From PWHW01 sp964435025 (GTDB taxonomy: Bacteria; Patescibacteriota; Minisyncoccia; Minisyncoccales; PWPS01), in contig CAYSXL010000019.1 in NCBI GenBank assembly GCA_964435025.1, positions 1 to 9,994 of the forward strand: a stretch of DNA of 9,994 nucleotides. The letters are read 5' to 3'. The stretch's first letter is position 1. Each line of letters begins with the position of its first letter. The notes under the pieces are model-generated. The model was not told where the DNA came from. It saw nothing but the letters and a program-made list of their open reading frames with translations, and did no database searches. Positions 5,221-9,994 of this stretch are shown piece after piece. A program made the position numbers and the translations under genes.

Positions 5221-6276
5221 ATGAGAAAGACTTCCGCTTTTCTTGCCATAATCACTTTCGCTTTATGTTTTTTTTTCTTGGGCAACTCTGTTCTTGCTCA
5301 GGAGCTTGAAGTCGAGTATCCGGAGGTCGGAGAGATTACAAGAGAAAGCATTGAGAAAGAGGGATTGCCCGGGTATATAATTTATGCCGTACAATTTCTT
5401 GTTGTTTTTGCGATAATAGTTACTATTTTTTCTCTTGTCAGGGGAGGGCTTTTTTGGATGGTGTCGGAGGGCGACCCTGTGAAAATAAAGGACGCGAAAG
5501 AGCAGTTTTCTTCCGCTATAATGGGATTTCTGATTGTCCTTTCCTCCTTTTTGTTTTTGTCGGCTATCAATCCCGTCCTTATCCAAATGGAAAAATTTGA
5601 AATAAAGGAAACGGAAAGAGAGTTTCCTCCGGGAATTCATTTTTCTTTCAGGGAAGAGTTCTCAAAAGAAGAAGCTTATAGGATAACTTCTTCCGTGAGC
5701 AACTTTGAGGAGCTCAGAGGACAGTTTAAAAGCATAAGAATAGCTAATCAAGTAAAGCAAGACGGCGAGTTGCCGGGGTATTATTATGCTGTTGTCTTAC
5801 ACGAACTCCCCGCTTTTAGGGGGAGGTGTGAGGTTTTTAAAAATAAGGAAACCGAGCCCGCGGACTTTAAAGTAAGCGGAAGCTTTACTTCTGCCACGGT
5901 TATTCGAATAAAAGATGACCCCTCGATTCCCGAAGACGACTACGTAAAAGTATATGAGCACCCCGATTTCAGGGATGACCACCCTTTTGAGAATTTCCGC
6001 TCCGAATACCTCGATATAAAAGCGGGAGGGTTTACCTCACTTTCTGTTAGCGAAGTTTGGTCTATAGATATAAACGGAAAATATGGTGTAATACTCGCTT
6101 CCGGGGACAGCTGGGAGAATACGGGAGACGGGTGTGGGGTCTTTCTGGATTTCAAACCCATTCCCGATCTCAAAGGGCACCATATGAATAAATGTAACTC
6201 CTTTATGGAGGCGCCTTTATTTTCTTCGTATAATTCATGCGCTACTCATTATGCAGTCTTTCCTTTATTTCGGTAA
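5221..6276 (+). CDS. Exported pilin-module protein with beta-rich (beta/gamma-crystallin-like) C-terminal region
   Basis: 351 residues with the same N-terminal plan as the gene before it: signal peptide 1-26 (NSVLA then Q), a linker ELEVEYPEVG, and two helices (about 49-80 and 98-118) around the loop SEGDPVKIKDAKEQ, ending FLFLSAINP. This is the TrbC/VirB2-like pilin module. The outside part (about 140-351) is predicted beta-rich and has repeated pieces that resemble beta/gamma-crystallin Greek-key motifs: YAVVLHELPAFRGRCEVF (189-206), DYVKVYEHPDFRDD (240-253) and KYGVILASGDSW (287-298). C203, C305, C325 and C340 could form disulfides. It begins ten bases after the previous stop with no SD, so it is probably translated from the same mRNA. 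The crystallin-like call is tentative. Function unknown; a surface or secretion-apparatus component is the best inference. Confidence 0.82.
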   Translation: MRKTSAFLAIITFALCFFFLGNSVLAQELEVEYPEVGEITRESIEKEGLPGYIIYAVQFLVVFAIIVTIFSLVRGGLFWMVSEGDPVKIKDAKEQFSSAIMGFLIVLSSFLFLSAINPVLIQMEKFEIKETEREFPPGIHFSFREEFSKEEAYRITSSVSNFEELRGQFKSIRIANQVKQDGELPGYYYAVVLHELPAFRGRCEVFKNKETEPADFKVSGSFTSATVIRIKDDPSIPEDDYVKVYEHPDFRDDHPFENFRSEYLDIKAGGFTSLSVSEVWSIDINGKYGVILASGDSWENTGDGCGVFLDFKPIPDLKGHHMNKCNSFMEAPLFSSYNSCATHYAVFPLFR

Positions 6277-6284
6277 AAGGCTAT

Positions 6285-6313
6285 TTGAAGTTGCTTTTAC
6301 AATGAGTTAGAAT
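6285..6313 (+). promoter_or_regulatory. Promoter of the CCA enzyme gene, leaderless layout
   Basis: TTGAAG (6285-6290), 17 bases, then TAGAAT (6308-6313). The -10 box ends six bases before the ATG at 6320, so transcription should begin at or beside the start codon. This geometry is identical to the promoter at 1981-2009. GAGG at 6314-6317 is too near the ATG to be a working SD and would lie outside the transcript. Confidence 0.65.
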
Positions 6314-6319
6314 GAGGCG

Positions 6320-7768
6320 ATGAAATTACCAAAAGAAATCGAGGACATAATACACACCTTGGAAGAAAAAGGATTTGAAGGGTATGTGGTAGGAGGGTGT
6401 GTGCGGGATATTTTGCGAGGAGTGAATCCGGAAGATTTTGATGTTGCAAGTAATGCCGGACCGGAAGATGTAGCGAGAATCTTTAAAAAGAGCTATTCGG
6501 ATAATAAGTTCGGCACGGTTACGGTTTTTACTCCCTCAAAACGGGAAAACTTAAAAGAGGTTCAGGTGACTCCATACAGGGTAGAAAGTAATTACAAGGA
6601 CAAAAGGCACCCGGAGAAGGTGGAGTTCGTGGAAAATATCCGGGAAGATTTGAAAAGGAGAGATTTTACCGTTAATGCGATGGCTTTACACCCCCGGGAA
6701 AAAGTAATTGATCTTTTTGGAGGGAGAGAAGATTTGGAAAAAAGAGTAATAAGAGCGGTCGGGAACCCCACGGAAAGATTCTTTGAGGATGCGCTAAGAA
6801 TGATGAGGGGTGTTCGTTTTTTCGCTACACTTGATTTTGGTATCGAGAAAAAGACAAAAGAAGCTATAAAAGAAAATGCCCCCCTTCTTTCTAAAATATC
6901 CGAAGAAAGGATAAGAGACGAATTCTTAAAAATAATAGACTCTGAAAAAGCAAAAGAAGGCGTCGAAGAATTAAGAAGACTTGGTCTTCTTGAAAGGTTT
7001 TTACCCGAACTCCTGGAAGGGTATCAAGTGGCGCAGAACAAGCATCATATTTATGACTGTTACGAGCATGCCGTAAATGCCTTGGAATATGCTACTAGAA
7101 AAAAATTCAGCAGGCATGTCCGTTTGGCGGCGCTTCTCCACGATGTGGGTAAGCCGAGGGTAAAAGAGGGAAACGACAAAGAAGCTACCTTTCATAATCA
7201 CGAGGTAGTGGGGGCAAAAATGACAAGAGGGATATTGAGAAGATTGAAATTCAGGAAGGAGGATATAGAAAAAGTAATGCTGCTTGTGAGATACCATCTT
7301 TTCTACTACAACGTAGGGGAGGTTTCGGAAAGTTCCGTAAGAAGGCTTCTAAGAAAGGTGGGTAAGGAAAATATAGATGAGCTTCTGCAGGTCAGAATGG
7401 CGGATAGGATTGGTTCGGGAGTGCCTAAAGCGGAACCCTACAGGCTTAGACATATGCGCTATCTTATAAAAAAAGTTTCTGAAGATCCTATCAGTGTAAA
7501 TATGCTCAAAGTGGGCGGGAAGGATATTATGGAAATATTAAATACTTCTCCCGGGCCCGTTATTGGGGATATTTTGAACATTCTTCTTTTGAAGGTCATA
7601 AATGAGCCCAAGTTAAATAAAAAAGAGAGTTTAAGAAAAGAGATAGAAAAAATAAAAAATTGGGATGACGAAAAAAGAAAGGAAGAATCACAAAGAGCAA
7701 AAAAAGAAATAGAATCCTTAGAGGTAAAACGTGATGAGATGAACAAAAAGAAATATTGGGTAACATAA
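6320..7768 (+). CDS. cca: CCA-adding enzyme / tRNA nucleotidyltransferase with HD domain
   Basis: Class II nucleotidyltransferase of the poly(A) polymerase family that adds or repairs the 3' CCA of tRNAs. Visible motifs in order: G25-G-C-V-R-D30; metal-binding D39-F-D41; RRDFTVNAM (113-121); ERFFEDALRMMRGVRF (152-167), with the E-D-x-x-R base-recognition motif (156-160). An HD-type phosphohydrolase domain follows with H250, LLHDVGKP (H274, D275) and FHNHEVVGA (H292, H294). The last 50 residues or so are a highly charged predicted coiled coil. Length 482 fits the HD-containing subgroup. Both tRNAs in this window lack encoded CCA, so the enzyme should be essential for making them functional. 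Without assays, CCA addition versus A-addition only cannot be separated; CCA is assumed. Confidence 0.93.
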   Translation: MKLPKEIEDIIHTLEEKGFEGYVVGGCVRDILRGVNPEDFDVASNAGPEDVARIFKKSYSDNKFGTVTVFTPSKRENLKEVQVTPYRVESNYKDKRHPEKVEFVENIREDLKRRDFTVNAMALHPREKVIDLFGGREDLEKRVIRAVGNPTERFFEDALRMMRGVRFFATLDFGIEKKTKEAIKENAPLLSKISEERIRDEFLKIIDSEKAKEGVEELRRLGLLERFLPELLEGYQVAQNKHHIYDCYEHAVNALEYATRKKFSRHVRLAALLHDVGKPRVKEGNDKEATFHNHEVVGAKMTRGILRRLKFRKEDIEKVMLLVRYHLFYYNVGEVSESSVRRLLRKVGKENIDELLQVRMADRIGSGVPKAEPYRLRHMRYLIKKVSEDPISVNMLKVGGKDIMEILNTSPGPVIGDILNILLLKVINEPKLNKKESLRKEIEKIKNWDDEKRKEESQRAKKEIESLEVKRDEMNKKKYWVT

Positions 7769-7806
7769 GAATTTCTAATTTTTAAACAATTAACCAAATC
7801 AATATT

Positions 7807-7812
7807 TAGAAT
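7807..7812 (+). promoter_or_regulatory. Possible -10 box of tRNA-Pro
   Basis: TAGAAT ends nine bases before the mature tRNA-Pro 5' end, a suitable place for a -10 element with very little leader. No convincing -35 box is found 16-19 bases upstream (only TTAAAC-like), so the tRNA may also rely on read-through from the CCA enzyme gene. Confidence 0.35.
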
Positions 7813-7821
7813 GTAATTGTA

Positions 7822-7892
7822 CGGGATGTAGTATAACGGCAGTATACACGCTTCGGGTGCGTGAGACCCGAGTTCAACTCTCGGCATCCCGA
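7822..7892 (+). tRNA. tRNA-Pro (anticodon CGG)
   Basis: The acceptor stem CGGGATG/CATCCCG has seven pairs including C1-G72, typical of bacterial tRNA-Pro, with discriminator A. The D stem GTAT/GTAT uses two G-U pairs, and its loop AACGGCA keeps A14, G18, G19 and A21. The anticodon stem CACGC/GCGTG closes loop TTCGGGT (anticodon CGG, reads CCG). The variable region is AGAC, and the T arm is CCGAG-TTCAACT-CTCGG. CCA is not encoded. Confidence 0.96.
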
Positions 7893-7906
7893 CAACGAAG
7901 ACCACA

Positions 7907-7953
7907 ATCCCCGCTGTACACCCTTCGGGTGTACATGGGGGATAGCCCCTTTT
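7907..7953 (+). terminator. Strong hairpin with short T-run after tRNA-Pro
   Basis: ATCCCC (7907-7912) pairs with GGGGAT (7938-7943), and after a two-by-two internal loop TGTACACCC (7915-7923) pairs with GGGTGTACA (7927-7935). That makes 15 base pairs with a three-base loop. A second small stem, GGGG (7938-7941)-ATAG-CCCC (7946-7949), is followed directly by TTTT (7950-7953) and competes for the same G residues. Together they probably end the tRNA-Pro transcript just before the nusA promoter; the T-run is short for an intrinsic terminator. Confidence 0.55.
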
Positions 7954-7957
7954 AGAT

Positions 7958-7986
7958 TTGACACGGAGAGGCGGTTTTGCTATTAT
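7958..7986 (+). promoter_or_regulatory. Sigma70-type promoter of nusA
   Basis: A perfect TTGACA (7958-7963), 17 bases, then TATTAT (7981-7986). It is the strongest promoter match in the window. The predicted start is near 7993, leaving a leader of about 70 bases before the nusA ATG that contains a hairpin and a possible short reading frame. Confidence 0.8.
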
Positions 7987-8013
7987 TAAGGCGTGACGAT
8001 CGGAGGTAGGATT

Positions 8014-8055
8014 GTGTGCTGTCCGCTAAGAAGGCGGACATTATTTATTAAATAA
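8014..8055 (+). CDS. Possible 13-residue leader peptide upstream of nusA
   Basis: GGAGG at 8002-8006, the only canonical well-spaced SD noticed in the window, stands seven bases before GTG at 8014. The frame reads MCCPLRRRTLFIK and stops at 8053-8055, six bases before the nusA ATG, which itself has no SD. The first residues are two Cys; three consecutive Arg codons (AGA AGG CGG) lie over the leader hairpin. A shorter frame from TTG at 8012 (five codons) is also possible. Ribosomes finishing this frame could reinitiate at nusA. It is far too short to show coding bias, so this is an inference from layout. Confidence 0.3.
   Translation: MCCPLRRRTLFIK
8020..8040 (+). promoter_or_regulatory. Hairpin in the nusA leader
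   Basis: TGTCCGC (8020-8026) pairs with GCGGACA (8034-8040), seven base pairs plus a possible U-G at the loop edge. An A/T-rich stretch without a clean T-run follows, and the nusA ATG is 22 bases downstream. It may act as an attenuator or translation control element for this transcription factor gene. Confidence 0.5.
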
Positions 8056-8061
8056 AAAAAC

Positions 8062-9225
8062 ATGGATATAAAAGGATTTACATCAGCAATTTCTCAGATT
8101 GCAACAGAAAAAGAAATACCGCAAGAAAAGGTTGTGGAGATTATAGAGCAAGCTGTCGCTACAGCTTATAAAAAAGAATATAGAGAAAAAGGAGAAGTAA
8201 TAAAAACGAAGGTGGATCCCAAGACGGGAGAAGCAAAATTTTGGCTTGTCAAAACGGTAGTTGATGAAACGACGGCTGTTTTTGAAGAAGAAAGTGACGA
8301 GGAGGAAGATGTAGAGATAGAAGAAGGAAAGGTTCGTTATAATTCTAAAAGACATATAACGCTTAAAGAAGCTAAAAAAACAAAAAAGGACGCCAAGGTG
8401 GGAGATGAAATAGAAGCGCCACTCGAATCAAAACAAAATTTTGGAAGAATTGCCGCGCAAACTGCAAAACAGGTCATTCTCCAGAAAGTAAAAGAAACGG
8501 AAAGAGAGCTTGTCTTTAACGAGTATAAAGATAAGGAAGGAGAGGTTCTTTCGGGAATTGTCCAAAGAGTGGAAGGAAGGAATGTTTTATTGGATGTCGG
8601 AAGAGTGTTAGGAATACTTCATAAGGAAGAGCAAGTTCCCGGAGAGATTTATAAGCCGGGACAAAGACACAAGGTGTACGTTATTAGTGTAGAGGACAGT
8701 CCCAAAGGACCCAATATAATACTTTCCAGGGCCTTTCCCAAGCTTGTTTCCAAATTATTTGAACTTGAGGTTCCTGAAATTGCTGCGGGAACGGTGGAAA
8801 TAAGGGCGATTGCAAGAGAAGCCGGATCAAGGACAAAAGTAGCTATTTATTCGGAGGAAGAAGGTATTGATCCCGTAGGAACCGCTGTCGGACAGCGAGG
8901 CACTCGTGTGGGAACGATAATATCCGAGCTTGGAGGAGAGAAAATAGATATCGTGGAGTACATGGAGGAACCGGAAGAGTTCATAAAAAATGCTCTTTCT
9001 CCGGCAAAGATATCAGAGGTTGAAATAAAAGATGACAGAGTAATTGTTATTGTTCCCGAGGACCAGCTCTCATTGGCGATAGGGAAAGAGGGACAGAATG
9101 TGCGACTTGCCGCAAAACTTACGGGATGGAGAATCGATGTTAAGGCTATTGGAAAAGAAGAGATAGAAGAAACCGCAGAAGCCGAGGAAATTGATCGTGA
9201 CAATGACGATGACGATGACAAATAG
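8062..9225 (+). CDS. nusA: Transcription termination/antitermination factor NusA
   Basis: Binds RNA polymerase and nascent RNA, and modulates pausing, termination and antitermination. Layout of the 387 residues: RNA polymerase-binding N-terminal domain (1 to about 150, MDIKGFTSAISQIATEKEI) with an acidic insertion (74-90); S1 domain (about 157-222); KH1 with VGQRGTRVGTIISELGGEKI (G277-G280); KH2 with IGKEGQNVRLAAKLTGWRID (G341-G344); then an acidic tail ending in an aspartate run encoded by GAT/GAC repeats. There are no C-terminal acidic-repeat domains as in E. coli; the form matches short NusA proteins such as those of Firmicutes. ATG at 8062 has no SD. The usual rimP and infB neighbours are absent. 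Confidence 0.97.
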   Translation: MDIKGFTSAISQIATEKEIPQEKVVEIIEQAVATAYKKEYREKGEVIKTKVDPKTGEAKFWLVKTVVDETTAVFEEESDEEEDVEIEEGKVRYNSKRHITLKEAKKTKKDAKVGDEIEAPLESKQNFGRIAAQTAKQVILQKVKETERELVFNEYKDKEGEVLSGIVQRVEGRNVLLDVGRVLGILHKEEQVPGEIYKPGQRHKVYVISVEDSPKGPNIILSRAFPKLVSKLFELEVPEIAAGTVEIRAIAREAGSRTKVAIYSEEEGIDPVGTAVGQRGTRVGTIISELGGEKIDIVEYMEEPEEFIKNALSPAKISEVEIKDDRVIVIVPEDQLSLAIGKEGQNVRLAAKLTGWRIDVKAIGKEEIEETAEAEEIDRDNDDDDDK

Positions 9226-9282
9226 TTAACAGTTAATGCAACGGTCAAAGGCTAATTATCAAGTTTAAAACAAAATAAAATT

Positions 9283-9873
9283 ATGAATCTTATTCCAACA
9301 GTAGTAGAAAAGACTCAATACGGCGAAAGAGCTTATGATATTTATTCCCGTCTTCTGAAAGAGAGAATTATTTTTCTTGGCACGTCGGTAGACGATACGG
9401 TTGCAAACTCTATTATTGCCCAAATGCTATTTTTAGCCAGTCAAAGTTCTCAAAAAGATATTAGATTATATATAAACAGCCCCGGAGGAATCGTTACTGC
9501 GGGGATGGCGATATATGACACAATGCAATATGTAAAGTGTGATGTTTCTACGGTTTGCGTCGGGATGGCGGGATCTATGGGAGCCGTGCTTCTTGCCTCG
9601 GGTACGCAAGGAAAACGTTATGCGCTTCCGAATTCCGAGATACTTCTCCACCAGGTAATGGGAGGAGCAAGGGGACCCGCGTCGGAGATAGAGATAACGG
9701 CAAAACAAATTCTCAAAATAAAGGAAAGGGTAAACAAGATTCTTTCTTCTCACACAAAACAACCTCTTGCAAAAATAAGGAAAGATACGGATAGAGATTT
9801 CTATCTTACTGCGGATGAAGCAAAGAAGTACAACGTAATAGATGAAGTTATTACGGAGAAAAGAAAGATATAG
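9283..9873 (+). CDS. clpP: ATP-dependent Clp protease proteolytic subunit
   Basis: Serine peptidase that forms the 14-subunit barrel working with Clp ATPases such as ClpX to degrade tagged or misfolded proteins in the cytoplasm. The 196 residues are full length. The triad is S98 (GMAGSMG), H123 (LLHQVMGGARG) and D172 (DTDRDFYL), at almost the same numbers as in E. coli ClpP. The start MNLIPTVVEKTQYGERAYDI is typical and needs no long propeptide. The conserved INSPGG (64-69) is present. The gene follows nusA by 57 bases, the ATG sits in an A-rich stretch with no SD, and no clear promoter was seen between them, so it may be co-transcribed with nusA. The usual clpX partner is not in the window. 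Confidence 0.98.
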   Translation: MNLIPTVVEKTQYGERAYDIYSRLLKERIIFLGTSVDDTVANSIIAQMLFLASQSSQKDIRLYINSPGGIVTAGMAIYDTMQYVKCDVSTVCVGMAGSMGAVLLASGTQGKRYALPNSEILLHQVMGGARGPASEIEITAKQILKIKERVNKILSSHTKQPLAKIRKDTDRDFYLTADEAKKYNVIDEVITEKRKI

Positions 9874-9885
9874 TGAGAGAATAAT

Positions 9886-9994
9886 CAAGAAATAACCAAG
9901 AAACAATAACCAATTTAACAAATTTCAAAAGGCTGTTTGGTTATTTTGTAATTGAAATTTGAGATTTGTTTGTATCTTGTCTCTTGTTTCTTGT
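9886..9994. repeat. A/T-rich intergenic region with nested and interleaved inverted repeats
   Basis: AATAACCAA occurs at 9891-9899 and 9905-9913, and inverted at 9937-9945. AAATTTCAA at 9920-9928 is inverted at 9952-9960. CAAGAAACAA at 9897-9906 is inverted at 9984-9993. The left side is A-rich, the right side T-rich, and the centre is near AAGGCTG (9929-9935). The two 9-bp pairs are interleaved with the same 32-base offset, so they cannot both form one simple hairpin. The outer part runs off the window. Similar words occur at 1871-1904 and 7786-7799. No gene is seen here; a loose terminator for clpP or a repeated intergenic element is possible. Confidence 0.6.

Noticed and set aside
7459..7905. 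Minus-strand frame of 148 codons beginning MVFVVGMPRVELGSHAPEA
   Set aside because: It runs antisense through tRNA-Pro and the 3' end of the CCA enzyme gene; it has no conserved protein character.
9466..9921. Minus-strand frame of 151 codons opposite clpP, and other long frames opposite nusA, cca and the exported proteins
   Set aside because: They are shadows of well-conserved plus-strand genes and show no recognisable domains.
1..9994. Alternative genetic code (TGA as glycine), because no gene ends in TGA
   Set aside because: Conserved proteins are full length with no internal TGA, and nine stops are too few to call a code change; TAA and TAG preference explains it.
1..9994. CRISPR arrays, insertion sequences or phage genes
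   Set aside because: No regularly spaced repeats, transposase motifs or phage structural genes were seen on either strand.

Overview
The window looks like a chromosomal segment of a Candidate Phyla Radiation (Patescibacteria) bacterium, most likely of the Parcubacteria type. The reasons are compact housekeeping genes (KhpB without a Jag-N domain, NusA without C-terminal repeats), two tRNAs with no encoded CCA, almost no Shine-Dalgarno (SD) sequences, A-rich intergenic 'word' repeats, and a pair of secreted proteins with a two-helix pilin-like (TrbC/VirB2-like) membrane module that I recognise from that group. All nine protein genes end in TAA (6) or TAG (3), and the conserved proteins are intact under the standard code.

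Left part (1-1848, minus strand). This is the conserved rpmH-rnpA-yidC-khpB cluster: ribosomal protein L34, the RNase P protein, the membrane insertase and a KH/R3H RNA-binding protein. rpmH is only 44 codons and easily missed. It has a good sigma70-type promoter, and the four genes are packed as one operon. Upstream lies tRNA-Arg(UCG) on the same strand.

Divergent control region (1849-2015). Two opposing promoters appear to share one palindromic -35 hexamer, TTGCAA. The leftward one would make a hairpin-rich tRNA-Arg precursor. The rightward one places its -10 box six bases before the ATG of a large gene, which predicts a leaderless mRNA.

Middle part (2016-6276, plus strand). Two adjacent genes encode exported proteins with the same N-terminal plan: signal peptide, a YP-containing linker, and two membrane helices around a basic G-D-P loop. 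Their extracytoplasmic parts differ. The first (about 1064 residues, interrupted by a 100-N assembly gap) carries a C39-like papain-fold cysteine peptidase domain, a Trp-rich 28-residue repeat and a cysteine-rich segment. The second carries a beta-rich region resembling beta/gamma-crystallin motifs. They probably form a cell-surface or secretion-related unit, and this is the least described part of the window.

Right part (6320-9994, plus strand). It holds a CCA-adding enzyme (again with a leaderless-type promoter), tRNA-Pro(CGG) with a strong trailing hairpin, nusA behind a consensus promoter with a structured leader that may encode a short leader peptide, and clpP. The CCA enzyme fits the two CCA-less tRNAs. 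The window ends in an A/T-rich intergenic region with nested and interleaved inverted repeats.
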